NCBI RefSeq assembly: GCF_037975245.1
Contig: NC_092566.1
Span: forward strand, 6,264,001-6,328,000
Direction: 5' to 3'
Source: Apostichopus japonicus
Taxonomy: Eukaryota; Echinodermata; Holothuroidea; Aspidochirotida; Stichopodidae
Length of the DNA: 64,000 bases
A program made the position numbers and the translations under genes. Positions 12,117 to 27,433 of this stretch are shown here, piece by piece. How positions within the stretch are numbered: position 1 is the stretch's first letter; every line of letters begins with the position of its first letter. The notes beneath the pieces were generated by a model. The model searched no databases, was not told the origin of the DNA, and saw only the letters and a program-made list of their open reading frames with translations.

Positions 12117-12964
12117 TAGCATTGTGTGTTTGAACAAAGATATACATTGGCACATCGTCAGTTATGTGTTTTCTTTGTTTTGCAATTAAAAGCTGGCGTT
12201 GTTCCTGGTTTCAATGTAACAATGAATTAATGATCATGTGTACTATCAATACAAATGAAGATTACCAAAAACGATGAAAAATAAAAAAAATTCGGAATGC
12301 TCTTTTGAAAATAATGGACCTCATTGCAGACGTTAGGCCACGCCTAAAAACACAGTAGGCATGAATATTCAACGATTACAGGAACCTCGGTCAGCTGATG
12401 ACTTCAATAGTTCCGCGAGAAAAAAATGAAATATTATCACAAAACATGCTACCGTACTGCCATACCTTCATTGAATTTGCTAGACGATAAATTGACAAGT
12501 TTGTTGAGCCTCACGGAACGTTCGGGGTTGAAAAAGTGAGCCTAGATCCTGTGTAATGGAGCACAATTCACTATACGTTACGTTATAGGCTTAGGCTAAA
12601 GAAATATTCCTTCAAACAAAAGTAGACCATATTTTGAGCCAATGTGTTGAATTAGGCCTATTTCACGGCGCAGTGTATGCAAATGGAAGCGTAGTCATAA
12701 TGGAACGTAGTTTGTGCCATGGAGCATGTCAGTACTAATAGTTACTGTTTTAAATGCAGACTTGGCTTGGAGACCATAGGCAGTCCTAATGTTATATACT
12801 TTACACATAGCATATAGATTATTCTCAATGTAGGCTATGTGTAAACTATGTAACATATTAAAAGGCATAAGGAATATTCATTGAGGAAGAGAGTGGCTTA
12901 TGACAAAGTAACACTGTGCTCGAACCACGAGCAAGCATGTCTATGATGCATTTGATAAAGGGGA
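12117..12964. other. AT-rich sequence, nothing recognised
   Basis: No open frame of note. One TAGGCCTA palindrome at 12653-12660. Confidence 0.4.
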
Positions 12965-13156
12965 TATCATCATCGTCATCGTCGTCGTCGTCGTCGTCAT
13001 CATCATCATCATCACCATCATCATCACCATCATCACCATCAGCATCACCATGATCACCATCATCATCATTACCATCACCATCATCACCATCACCATCATC
13101 ATCATTACCATCACCATCATCATCACCATCTTCATCTTCATCAACATTATCATTAT
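12965..13156 (+). repeat. (ATC)n / (CAT)n trinucleotide repeat
   Basis: About 190 bp of ATC, GTC and ACC variants of a trinucleotide repeat. The minus-strand frame of repeated Met, Val and Thr is a by-product, not a protein. Confidence 0.97.
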
Positions 13157-14215
13157 TATTTGATCTTACCCAAAGTACTATATAACCTATTCGGAGCTGA
13201 TTGTGTTGGGTTTACATAACATCATTCTCAAGTAACTTATCTTCCAATATCAGACTGGAATGAAGCTAACACTTGTAACATTAATGATGAATTAACTATT
13301 GATTCAATATTTCAGGTCTACCGACTCAGGGTAAGTTTGGTTCAGATGTTTGAGTTTGCTTTTGCAATTTTACTTTCAACCGACCCTGTTTATCATATAT
13401 GACACAACAGGTTGCAATCAACTGTGAACCATCTTCATTATTGCATGGCTATTGTAATTAACATGAATGTATTGCTAGCGCCATATATCCTGCACATTTC
13501 CTGCACATAAATAATCACTTCTGACAGCAACTGAAAAGGGTTTTGTTTTATTACATAAAACACATGTTCTCAGAGTATGGAAAGCGAGATGTTCGCTTAA
13601 TTATGTTGTTACCCCACACAATTCAACAAGATGACTAACTCAGACTTGTTTAATGCTTCTGGTGATTTTAATAATCAAACTTGAAAAATCGATACAGCCT
13701 ATATATTGCCTCATACTCTGTTCAAAATTGTCTTGAGATATTTCAGAAAATTCATATCAACAAGACAAGTATATAGTGAGAACATTGGAATGATCACATG
13801 CTATCATTATTGAGAGGTTTCTACAAACTTCGACTGCAAGTTGTTTACTATTTCTAAATGTCAAGCAGATATTAAAGCGAACGTTAAGATGGATTATTCG
13901 TCCCGGAAACCCTCTTAGCATTTTCCGTTTTACGTAGATTACCAGTCCGTTTTATCTGCTACGTACGAAAATATCTTCAGTGAAAGGTTATAAAAAGCTA
14001 TTAAGTACTGAGTGATCAGTGATTGTCAATACTTTTACGCTTAAGTTAGGCTTAATATATTCATATGATCTTATGAATAATATGAACATTTTATTAAGAA
14101 AATATTATCTGGTGCCAGAATTGTCAATTCGTAAGAGTTCTTCTGATATTTTAGTAAAGATATAATTATCATACCCGCTATTTACTTGAATCAAAAGGGC
14201 AAAATTTTACCAAGT
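13157..14215. other. AT-rich sequence, nothing recognised
   Basis: No gene, TIR pair or tandem repeat recognised. Confidence 0.4.

Positions 14216-14487
<272 letters not shown>

Positions 14488-14520
<33 letters not shown>
14488..14520. repeat. (TA)n tail of SINE copy A
   Basis: A short TA run immediately after the SINE 3' end. Similar simple-repeat tails follow other copies of the family. Confidence 0.95.
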
Positions 14521-17500
14521 TGATATTGACCCAAAATATTGTAAAAGTCAATCAAATAGACGCATTGCTTATCTTAATATTTGGTAATATAAACTTTATG
14601 ATGCCATCCACTCCTAATGAATATACCAAGTCTGACGAATATGAGCCTTACAAGTTTGGGGGATTTTTTTCTACAAAACTGTTTGAATAATTGAACTTTG
14701 TTTCCCTCATTACCTTTGACATTTTATGTTAATTGATACGATCTAAAACTTGAGAGTTGTTTTATGACTAACATGTGACTCTTGCAGCCATTTTATCATT
14801 TTTCTTTTTCGTTTGCATGTTGTTATAGCCAAAAGACCAAGCAGTTGTTTTGGCTTTATGTAAGCTGTATAGGAATGAGCCAATGATTATAATTGTCTGT
14901 CATCTTTAAACTCCAACGAGGATTTCAACCGCCAAACTCAAGGCATCACCCCACATTTTTCAACAGAACTAATTGCTGGATATTGGAACCCCCAGGAAAG
15001 ATCTTTTCACAACTGTTAGCTCGCGAAAAGTGGAAGCTTCAATGATGATGAGTTTTAACTCTAGTAGTCTATTGGTAGATAAAACCGAATGTGTCATCTT
15101 TATTTACAAGATGACGAATCTCTCTCACGGTTTACGTTTATATAGTTCAGGCGTTTTGGGTAGGGTGGCTAAGGGGGGGGGGTGGGGCGGTTGATTGGGA
15201 TACTGGCACAAGTTAGTAACTAAATATGACATCAAACAAATAAAATGTATATCATGTTCATTAACATTGTTTAAAAGCATTGTCATTAGCACATATTGCA
15301 CTCACACAAACTTTGGAAAGCACCCACACTCATTATTTATTGCCCTTAATAACGTACACTGTCAGATTTATCAACGATTGTTATAATAATTGCTTCACAA
15401 CTGCTTCACAACTGCATTGTGTATGGAGTGTTTTATGATAATGTGATGCTACATCATACGTGAATCAAATAAAGAAAACATTAAATTTGTGGGACACAAA
15501 TTGTTCAGTGTTGTTATGGCGATTATTAACTCACTTATTTTCATTGTGTGAAATGTATGATTCAGTTATGTGAACAATGAATGTGAATATTACATGCATG
15601 AATTTTTAGACTGAGTGACTAAGAAAAAACAATTCAAAGCGAAATGCATCTTTAAATGTGATGGAAGTTCGAAAAGAGAGAGAGACCAGGTTGTTTTCAC
15701 CACTCATGTGTCACTACAAAGTTTATTTTGTACTGAGTCTCACAATATATGAGGAAACGTGGCATTTGAGAACATTTTCAAGCCTCGAAAAACACTAACC
15801 ACAGACAGAACAAACAATTACAAGTTGAAAACAAACACAGTGGGAAGACCCCGTCTTTCTCATTCGAATGAAATCAATAAAGACTGTCAAACTGTTATCC
15901 CAAAACTACCAGGATGTTTAGAACTGTCATTTTCACTGAAACAATAAATCATATTAAAACAAAATTACCCAGGCTGCGGGTTTTGTTTTTCAGCTTTGCC
16001 GCGGTGTCATCAACAATTTTTCCGACGTATTATCGATATGTAAATTAATATATATTTAATGTTTATTTCTTGGCGTCTGCCGAAATTATCTCAACACTAT
16101 ATATACTGTGTGTCTTCTTTCATCTTGTTCGATATTCTTTACCTTAGCTTTCTTTGGACTCTTTCTCCACCTCTGTCTTTCTCTCTGAGACTCTATTACC
16201 TACCTACCTTTTTTTACCGTTTAATTATGACATTATTATCGCGAAATGTGGCATCGGTTTAGCCTTACGTCGATTCTTACGTCACAATTTACCAAATTTA
16301 AACCCAAGAAAATAATATCAAATTATTACGGTTGAATTGCTTTATAGGTGGAACTAAAAAACAGTTAGTATTGAGTTAGTAATGATTACGTCATTAATGT
16401 ATGTCTTTTCTGAGAAATAAAAGCAGATGCAGAGAGACCCCTAAAGACAGAGGATGGAAGTCACATATGTCTTAGAAGTTAATAATGATGATTGTCTTGT
16501 ATACGCGTGGAATATCAAGATAGATTCACAATGTATAGCTATTATCGAATGTATAGCTCTTATCGACACTGGGAGGGAATTAAAAAAACAACAGTGGCAT
16601 TAAACATTTGATTGTGAGGGAAGTTAGCGGAAAGGTCACTAAAGGTGTTGCACGTGACTAGACTAAACACTATACACGCTTCAAATGTTATATATAGAAG
16701 ACAACAGTTTTATGAGAGTTGATGAATTATATGAGTATTGTAATACAACATGATTCATCTTTATTAATTCAGTGATGCAAACTGATTCATCATCACGTTT
16801 TATTTATATATTGGCCGGAGGTGTATTTTAAACTTTGGTTACAGTCTTACTTCTTTCCTGGCTTGTCTAAAAATACATCCTTTTCCATGTAGGATGTATA
16901 AGTTATTGTATGTATACAGCTTGGTATGCATATAATTTTGGCTTTGGATCGTAAGATCTAAGGAAAATGCTTATTCTAAGAGATGAGTTACCAACAACCA
17001 CAATTTGACATGGAGATAGCGCTGTAACTTCTTAACTTAATGATCATGAAGAAACAAGTGAACTAAATTTTGTCTCGATTTTACAATAAGACCTTTGTTT
17101 TTCTTCTTTTGGTATTCTTAGATATAACATCTCTCCTTTTTTCATTGTTTTCAAGGAAATCGGTCAGTAGCACTTTCATAGCAACTTTAAACTATTGTAA
17201 CCAGCCTATAGTGATAGCTAATTAGGTTATTTGTAGTCTCCAAACTGCGCATGTGCATACTGAAACCGTGGAAGAGAATAACAATAATATCCTATTTTGT
17301 TCAAACTATTATGCAACCAGCAATGCTTCCCCCTTCTTACCGTCATATGTTCTATGACTTCAGGTTTTAGCTTCGTAAAAAAAAAATATATATTTCTTCC
17401 GATTCTTCTTTCTTGCATGTTTTTTTGTATAAGAACTTTAATAGCTTTTGCACATCATGTGCGTTTCACTATGTAGTTGCCAGGTGAATAATTGAATACA

Positions 17501-18553
17501 TAAATAAAACTTGCAGAAAACAATGGATAAATCTTCGCACATGTAAAGAAAATTTATTTTTGATTTATCGACGCAGGAAATCAAAGCTTCCCCTGAAAAG
17601 GGCAAAAAAACAAAAATTTGTTTTACCGGGATAAACACTCTTACAGATTTCACCGTGATATATTTTGTATGGTACTTCAACATATCCTGAACGAGTCAAG
17701 TCGAAGTAATAATTCTATAGATTACTTATGGTATACATCCTGCTTATTCGACTTGTATATGTTTGATCCCTATTAACGTATTGCCATGCCCAGGGAAGCC
17801 TGTGCTTACGTCAACCGAGTCTAGCATATTTATCTTTCTATCTATCTCCTACACTACAGTGACGGCATCGGTTTTTTCCCCCACCGTGAACAAAAATCAG
17901 TGTTGCCATGGGATCAGACCTAAAATACCTTCACCTAGTTGTAATGAACGACATTTAATCGCGCTTCATAGTTGATTTACGGTCGGTTTTTTTTATTATG
18001 TAGATGAAGTAAACTATTTCCTGAATCGAACCGTTTGGTTGTAAGATTAATCAAAAGGTAAACTACTGCTGATGATAATGATCACATAATGTATACTTCC
18101 ACGATGCTCGTAGCTGTATAGTAAAACGAGAGGAAGAGAATAAGATAGGAAAGGGAGTGAAAGATGGCCCTAATTTGATTAAGATTCACAACTCTATATT
18201 ATACAGCTTATATAACAGTATTCAAGCCAAGCCTTGCTGCGATATATTTTAACTTTGAAAAACTAATAGAATTGTAAACCATTTCTGCATACTGCAAGTT
18301 TTTCATTAATTTAATGGTAATGCTTAAAAGAAAGGTGGCTAATAACATCGATGAAAGAGGTTATCAAGGGACTTCCTTGTCAGTGAAAATGGTTGGTTTA
18401 TTTTGATGACCGTAAACCACAATAGTGACGCATATACATAGTTCAATAGCGCCCTCGATTTCCAGCGCCTTGCATTTGGAACTTGGACTTACAGCAATGA
18501 ACGGTTTTGGGCAACAGCGCCAAACCATTTCCAAAAAGTTGCCAGTAGCAACG
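14521..18553. other. AT-rich sequence, nothing recognised
   Basis: Four kilobases with no recognised gene, TIR pair or array. A G run lies at about 15173-15189. A 60-70 codon frame here and there is within chance expectation. Confidence 0.4.
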
Positions 18554-18793
18554 AACATACGTAAGAAACGTAGTACAGTATAGAGAAACGAGTAAAGGAA
18601 TACAAACCAACATACGTAATAAACGTAGCACGCTATAGAGAAACTATATGTGAGTAGAGCAATACAAACCAACATACGTAATAAACGTAGTACAACATAG
18701 AGAAACTATAGGCGAGTAGTGGAATACAAACCAACATACGTAATAAACGTAGTACAGTATAGAGAAACTATAGGCGTATAGAGGAATACAAAC
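18554..18793 (+). repeat. Four tandem copies of a ~62-bp unit
   Basis: Units start near 18554, 18607, 18669 and 18731. Each contains AACATACGTAATAAACGTAG, then TATAGAGAAAC and GGAATACAAAC. The first unit is about 9 bp shorter. Overlapping minus-strand frames (18364-18675) are partly built from this repeat. Confidence 0.9.
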
Positions 18794-21128
18794 GATGCGG
18801 TTTAAAGTTTGATTCTTTCTTCAAACAGGCAATGCAAAGGTTGCGACAATACGTCTCACATGTACCTTCACATAGTGGTTTCTACAGTAAGATGTGTACG
18901 TTCAAACAGTGGTTAGAAATAAAGCATGGGTTTATTCAAAGCCAAAAATTTAGTGTCATTCCTTCCCTATATTACTGACATGTGTAACTTCTTTCGGTGA
19001 TCTGTTTGCATGCATATGATTAATATAGTGTAATGCTGGTATAAGCTACTTAGTGATGTCTTTGCTACTGAAGGATGTGTTGCTTAATCCTGGCACATTG
19101 TCAGCTTCAGGTTGACGTCATGTTGAAGTTGTTATTGTTATTGTTATAAGAGTTGAATGAGCTTCTTTCTACAACTGATTCATTCTCTTTAGAAGTATTT
19201 TGAATTTCACAATAATCCCCCTTCCTCACCCATCCCCACCCCCCCCCCCCCCTTACATGTAACTCTCATTGTTGCGGCCATCGATACAGTAACGCACTTC
19301 TCTCAACATATAATTTGTTACCGTTCTTATACGAAGTGGCAAACAAAAATGCGTAATGGGTGGCGCTAGTACAATATTACCTACAAATAGATACGACAAC
19401 ATTTGCAGCGTCTTCCCGCACGTTCCTTTTTAGTGATGAATTTTGTCTAGACCATCATTCGAAGCATCATTCTAAGCATGGGCATGAGCATGCTCGGTCC
19501 ATTTTTGTGTGACTTCGTAACCAAGTTTTGCCATACTTGCACAACCCTCAATCTGCCAATAAGATATAAACTTGGGTTACAGCAGTTTGAAACTGCTATA
19601 GATGAGAGAGTTAATACTGGTGATTTTGTCTTCTTCAAATGTAATTTATATCGTTTCTTCCAAGTTATGTCTATTTTCCTTGTTTCTGGTACGATATTTA
19701 TGGCAAGCCAAATGCCAAAATATTAGATATTATATAAAATTAGATATATCGACCGATTATCACTTGAAAAACCTGAATTATTGGTTCAAAACTTGCTTTA
19801 TCGTTTGATCAACCTGGATTATCGAAGTTTATCGAACGACATTGTTGGGTTATCGGTCAAAAATCAGAATTTTTCGAACGGTAATCCAGGTTTATCGGTC
19901 GAAAATGTGCATGATATATGTAAAACATATACTGCCATATGGGCATGCAAAACGGTTAACCATTTTAGTTACAGAAGGTAGAGATTGGAAGCTGAAAGAC
20001 ATCGCCAACCTATAAACTGTGGCTTTAGAGAAACTTATCCTGCCATACAGCTCAGCTAAATATCTGTGAAGTATGTTCTGTCTGTTCAATCAAGGGATTT
20101 CTGATGTAACGAGTGACTACTTATCATTATGGTTCTACGTTTCTAGCCTAGGCTCAGTATCCTATCCAGGTAGTATTATGGTCGCCTATACGTGTGCAGC
20201 ATGAAAGTATCAGTATGTCATCCCGCTGAGCCTCACGGAAACTACAAGGAGCTAAAAGTGAGATGTTGATCGAAGCCAGAGATCTGTCAATTACATTTGA
20301 CTGAACTATAAGAGCAGAAAGAATTCAAGAAATGCTCACAACATGTGTGGAAAAAGCAGTTCAGAAGGAGCTGTTCAAAATTATCCGTGAGTGAGAACAC
20401 TGCACGAAGGAAAGATATTCTTGCTACTGCAAGCCCTAGATGGAAAACAACAAGTAACAACGTTTACATAATTATCATTGAACAAAGACCAGTGTCAACA
20501 TAAACAAATAATATTAACTTATTTACATGCTACTGCTATCTTCTAGGAGATTACAATACTAATTTAATCGATTCCCATTACATTTCTCAAGCTTTATTAG
20601 GATATGAATATACGCACGTGTATAGAAAATATACAGTGGTAAACAACACAATGAGATCAATGTGGAAAAGAAAGAAGCCCAAAAATAAGTAAATTGGTGT
20701 TTACACACACATATACGCATCACAAGTTTTATTACTTACTTACTTAATGAATAAAATTTACTTTAAGTGAAATATATAAAATCTAATGGTCGCACGAATT
20801 AAATGCTCAATACTTCACTCTCACTTTCTTGCGCACTTTGTGGTTATCAAATCAGCCTGAACTGAAGCTCAATTTTTATCACAGCGACTAGATAATGGAA
20901 TTATATACTATGCCATTCATTTCAACACCAAATCATGACACTGACAATTTACAATACAATTCTCGAAAAGAGGGTGGCGCTTGTTCGGTAATCATTAATT
21001 TATAGCAATGCCAGTAGGAACTGCAAAATAAAATAAGGCAACAGCGCCAACGTTACTCGTAGCTTGGAAATTTCACAGTACGCTTAATTTAAGTGAAATG
21101 TCGCCATCTTTCAGAAAGACACGGATAC
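18794..21128. other. AT-rich sequence, weak internal repetition only
   Basis: No gene recognised. Around 19750-19915 a loose theme (TTATCGGTCAAAAA, ATCGGTCGAAAA, ATCGACCGATTATC) recurs a few times. A pure C run is at about 19239-19252. Confidence 0.35.
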
Positions 21129-21713
21129 TACTTCAAAGAACAGTCCAGGTCAAAATTTCTTTTAGATATGTTAAAAAGGAACATGATCTAAGCATTCTGG
21201 TGAAATTTGCATACAATTCATTTGTACCGTTCTTGAGATACAAACAGATGAAGGTGTCTGATATTCTACTAAAGGTGAACTTGTAGCAAACAGGTGTGAT
21301 GTCATAGTTGCACACTGACAATTAATGTTTTGTTATTTCTTTATTTTTCAGTCTATTGATTTGACCTTGGATTGGATAGGGTTACTATCTATAGTTTGTC
21401 TAAAGGGGATGTGAACTTTATAATATACCAATACCTATAGTACATTCACATTATAGATGCATCCAATTGTGGAGTATAAATTAGACGTAAATTTTCAAGG
21501 AAAACAAAACATTATTTATCAGTGTGCAACGATGATTTCACACCTGTTTGCTCCAAGTTCCCTTTAGGTACGAAAGGTGGCGACTTCAACTTTCAATATC
21601 TAAAAGCTGGTTTATAGGAATTGAATGCAAATTTCACCAGAATTTTTAGATTATGTTATTCTTTAACATATCAGAAGAAAATTTTGACTTGGACTATTCT
21701 TTTTAAGTCATTT
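21129..21713. mobile_element. Foldback element with ~210-bp imperfect arms
   Basis: The left arm (about 21129-21345) is the inverted counterpart of the right arm (about 21493-21713). Matching blocks include CAGTCCAGGTCAAAATTTC, TCTGGTGAAATTTGCAT, AGCAAACAGGTGTGA, GTTGCACACTGA and AATGTTTTGTT. The arms look roughly 70-80% matched, with a unique centre of about 150 bp. A related single-arm copy is at 58247-58420. No coding capacity; terminal duplications were not defined. Confidence 0.75.
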
Positions 21714-21841
21714 CAAAATTTGACTTATAAGTATATATTTCGACGTTTTCTAGAATCTTTTTAATAGTGTGAGCTGTCATCGGTCAGAAATAATAACATA
21801 AAACTGTATATAGCATCGGCAAACATCGGAATAATCCCCTC

Positions 21842-22211
21842 CAGTGGCGTAGGAAGGTACTTTTGAGTGGGGGGGCTGAGGACTGATGGCCGGCCTGGGG
21901 AGGGGTCTAAGGGGAGGGGGTTCCCCCTCCCCCTTTGGATTTTTTTTGCATTTCTAGGTGGCCTGAGATGCAATTTGGTGCAATATAGCACACTTCAACC
22001 CACCCATTCCATTTTGTATATGATTTTGCATTTTCACCTGGCCTTAGATGCAATTTGGTGCTCCAAATGAGATTTTTTTCTCATTTGGAAATGAAAAAGG
22101 GGTTTTCTGACTTGCGAAGCGGGGGGGGGGGGGGCGGAATGATACTTCCGCCCCTCCACATTTTTCACTGGGGGGCTGGCGCCCCCCAGCCCCCCGGTTC
22201 CTACGCCCTTG
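21842..22211. mobile_element. hAT-like MITE, 370 bp, with perfect 8-bp TSD
   Basis: The left TIR CAGTGGCGTAGGAA (21842-21855) and right TIR, inverse CAAGGGCGTAGGAA (22198-22211), differ at two positions. Identical ATCCCCTC lies on both sides (21834-21841 and 22212-22219). An 8-bp duplication with CAGTGGCG-type TIRs fits the hAT superfamily. The interior has long G/C runs and a twice-repeated GATGCAATTTGGTGC block. A 192-codon frame crossing the right end (22055-22633) is not a gene. Confidence 0.92.
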
Positions 22212-22219
22212 ATCCCCTC

Positions 22220-24436
22220 CCCACCTCCCTTCGAAAATTATGGAATGAGAAACGTTCAATGACTAGAATGTTCTGTTTAAGTAGGTCACGTGACAAATCG
22301 TCAATGAAATCCACTGCAGTGAACCCATGCAGCTATATATATATACGCATCCAAACTAAAATGAAGAAACAAGATGATTTTCTCACAAAACCCAAACTAC
22401 GACCTTCTGAGGTAGATATTTTGAGGAAAACTTACATTTTAATTTTTAATCCAGATCGTTTTTTGGGGTGTTTTTTAGCAAAATTTTATTTGGTAATGTT
22501 TACGAACTTTCCGTTACATTTTCACACATGGCTACGTTCCTATATACCTACCGACATGTTTTTTAATAAATCGCTAAAAATTGGCTTCCCAAGGGAGAAT
22601 GAAAGTACAACTTTAAAGGGCATTGCGAGTTAAAATCAATGTACCGTATGAGCCATATTTTACAGCTGGGCAACCAGAGTTATTACCATCCAAAGGCGGC
22701 ATTATCAAACTGGAACGCGTTATTATGTACCTTGGGCGACAATTCAAAATGGCGACTTTTCCAATGTCAGGCATTATACACTTCCAAAGTAGGCCTACAT
22801 GTACTTTGAGTAACAGATATATATTTACTGAAAGTCACCAAGAACAATTTGTTCGTAATTCCAAGTGATGAATCAGGTCAAGCCTGCCGCCCAACATTTG
22901 AAACAAACTTACATTTTAGGCTTCTTCATTTAATCAACAAATTGACTTGTTTGTAGAAAAGAGATAGGCCAGTGCACGTTTCTTAAAGTTAACTATTGAA
23001 GGTTCATTGTGTGGATCAGTTACTACAATCATATGGTACATTTCTAGATCGTGAAATGAAACTTCTTAAACCTGAAAACATTCATTACTTTATTAAGTCC
23101 AAACGGAATTGTATAATGAACAATGAAGGTAAGTAGAGACTTCAAATATACTGGTATACTGAAGCGAACAACAGATTACATTACACATCGTCTGTATATT
23201 AAATTAAAACAGGTCCCTAGTCAGAATATTAAATATATATATATATAAATATATACTCCCACGTTTTTCCAAGAAAGATGTTATTAACTGAGTCTTTGCC
23301 TGTTGCAGTTCAGAGAAAATTGCACAGAAGCCACGCAACATTGGTGTAGTTTTAATCATCCATGCTAAAACGTACTATACACTATTACAATTGGTAATAT
23401 GCCTACATTATGAAACAGACTCAAAGTTCGACATTAATATTTAATATGCAGAGGAGCACAGTCAACAAATTCATGACGAGATCTGTCTAGTTTAATGTAC
23501 TATTTTATACGTTTACTCCTTATCAACAGATTACAGATGAAAAGCCAAGAGCGAATGGGATTCTGCGTGGACGGGTGGAGTTACTTGAGTCTTTGCGCCG
23601 TTCGCGTCATGGTGTATATGTCGTCACTAGCATTGTCTGCGTTCGTGTGACGTCAATACTTATAAAGTTTAAAAAAGCACCACCTTTGCAACTGATTCTT
23701 AAGATATGTATAAAAGCTGATTACGTGTTAAATATACGTACGAATAGCAAACAGTTTACGTATCTGCTGTTTATCTAGCTACATTTGTTCAAACGGTGAC
23801 GAAACCCTTATGAACCCCCCAACCCCCACCCCACCCCCTCCGCCCGAGATGTGTCTGTATATACTCCACAGTAGGTGGGTGTCAGTAGGTGGGTGGGTGT
23901 TTGGTAGGCGTATTAATATGTTTCGCAATATTGATGAAGCAAAGTGACTTAATGACCACAAACCTTCAGGATCAATGACACCACGTTGCATATGTTCTCA
24001 TATTATATAAAATGAAGCCTTGTTTCTTATTTGTCATTTGAATACATGAAAATAAGCACACAAAACTCGTTATACAATCTTTGTGTACTTTCTCCTCAAA
24101 TTATTATTAAAGATGATAGTCAGTTCGCTTTTTCATTTCCTTTAACTGTCCCCCCGCCCACGATTTCACTCTTCACAAAGCTATCATGGGCAAATTAAGT
24201 GCCATCACGTTCAGATGTGTGATTGCTTGATGTCGTTCAAGCATCTCAGGTGTTGTTTCAAGCTATTATCTCAGTCTAGATGTATCATTGAAAATTATAA
24301 CATGCATATAGTTTCTCGGATTATGTAAAGAACGATTATGATATTGCATGGGAATGTGTCTTATGCAAGTGTCGGAATAATTTCTCTGATGAACAACATC
24401 AAACTCTAGAAATTCCTTAAACAGCAGCTCTCAAGA
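22220..24436. other. AT-rich sequence, nothing recognised
   Basis: No gene recognised. A C-rich stretch lies near 23815-23845. TAGGCCTA at 22790-22797. Confidence 0.4.
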
Positions 24437-24520
24437 AGTGCACTGTATTGAAAAACTGTATTGCATTGTATTGCACTGTATTGCGCTGCATTGAACTGTA
24501 TTGCACTGCACTGTCTTGAA
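24437..24520 (+). repeat. (CTGTATTGCA)n minisatellite
   Basis: A short array of ~10-bp units, variants of CTGTATTGCA, seven or eight copies, ending at TTGAAAAAC, which also appears near its start. Confidence 0.85.
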
Positions 24521-25745
24521 AAACAGACGTGGGTTCCATGGCTTTATAAATGAGGGTTGTTTTCTGTGGTGTTTGAGAGCAAGTCGACTCGCCATGTAGG
24601 GTAGCAGCCTCCCTCAAGACTAAACGAGAATTGGTGCAAAAAACTACCTTTTGAGTTTTTGCGGTGGAACCTCCCTTTATCCACTGGCCTTGACGTCATG
24701 AAAGCTTAGCAAGCCAAGAATATACAACACACAAAGGAGAAAAGACCCCAGTCCACGATTGTTATTCAAATAACCCGTTTTATGTTCTAACCATCTCATG
24801 AATGAGTTTTGTATGAAGCAATAGCTAGGCCTATATTCATTTTCTGAGACAAACATCTAAAGATTACATCTGTGAGAAAATGATGTTTCTGTAAGAGAGT
24901 GCATGGACATGAGAGGCGGCTGTGATGTACTCACAGAATGTATCACGAGAAACGTAATAAATATAATGAAAATCCAAGCTATCTGTTGAAAAAAATGTCA
25001 TTCGAATAACTAACTTGTATGCTTATCAAGTGCAATGAGTGAGACCGTTTACTTTTAGCACTGTTTTTTTGTATATCTTCCTTCTGTGCTTAGCAAAATG
25101 CCACTATTGAAAGTGTGTGGTTAAAATTGGCGTGCCATAGACGCGAAAGGAGTTGGGGAGTGTTTATATCACATTAGCTTTAATGACATTCTATCGTCTG
25201 TGATAACAGAAACATGCTTTGTCTGACGCCTTACCATATCGGTCCGATATCAAGAAAGTAAACAATTATACTAAAAAGTTGACAATTTTTTCAACTTCAA
25301 TCTGACATGAGGGGGAGGAAAATATCATCATTCGACATTTTGAGTTCACGCATATGGAGAAATTACAATGACTATCCGGTAATTGGATTCTCTCCTCGTT
25401 TCAAAAGAAAATCTTAAAAATTTACGAAAACAATTTATAAATTGATGTAGAGACTGATACGAAGAAGGGTCATTCAAACGTTTCCATTCAATTTCGTTCT
25501 GAAATTGGTTTTCATCAAAATTTACGTCCAGTATTCCCGACTGATTTAACTCCTTTCTTTTTTTCATTAAATGACATTTCTAAAGAGACGGTGCCGTTAC
25601 GAAAGTCCAATAACACTTGTCTGCGTGATGATTTATTGTTTGTTTTTTGCAGAGCTTTTGAGCATAAATAGCTCTTCTTCAGTGCATGATCACCCGAGGT
25701 GACAAGGAGTAGGAGGATTTGAAACTTTTCATAGGAGAAGAGCTC

Positions 25746-25748
<3 letters not shown>
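24521..25748. other. AT-rich sequence, nothing recognised
   Basis: No convincing gene. The minus-strand frames at 25346-25567 and 25515-25832 have no known motif, and the second runs into a TA repeat. Confidence 0.4.

Positions 25749-25785
<37 letters not shown>
25749..25785. repeat. (TA)n microsatellite
   Basis: A pure TA run of about 37 bp. Confidence 0.95.
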
Positions 25786-25788
<3 letters not shown>

Positions 25789-25910
25789 CCGGCTTTAGGA
25801 ATCACAAATGATTTCCAGTTGGTTAGCATCATGTTTGATCTCTAGAGTGAGGTAAATATGTCACCAATACAGCAGAACTAGTATTGTTCGATACAGGTGA
25901 CAAACGCCTA

Positions 25911-26060
25911 CAGTGGAATTACGACCTTCCTTACCGGTTTCGAACCTCTGGACATACAATCAGCGTCCATAGCCTAGTGGTTAGGGTGTCCGCATGTGAA
26001 TCGGGAGGCCCGGGTTCGAATCCCGGTGGATTTTCCAACTCACTACGATTTAACAAATTA
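25911..26060 (+). mobile_element. tRNA-derived SINE, copy B, with 3' deletion
   Basis: The leader CAGTGGAATTACGACCTTCC, A box TAGCCTAGTGG and B box GGTTCGAATCC match copy A. About 26 bp present in copy A between the tRNA-like body and the TTTTCCAACTCA tail are missing. The tail ACTACGATTTAACAAATT runs straight into the 1.3-kb (TATC)n array. Confidence 0.88.
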
Positions 26061-26062
26061 TG

Positions 26063-27433
<1,371 letters not shown>

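Noticed and set aside
22055-22633. 192-codon plus-strand frame
   Set aside because: Begins inside the hAT-like MITE, reads through its G/C runs and crosses the terminus into unrelated flank.
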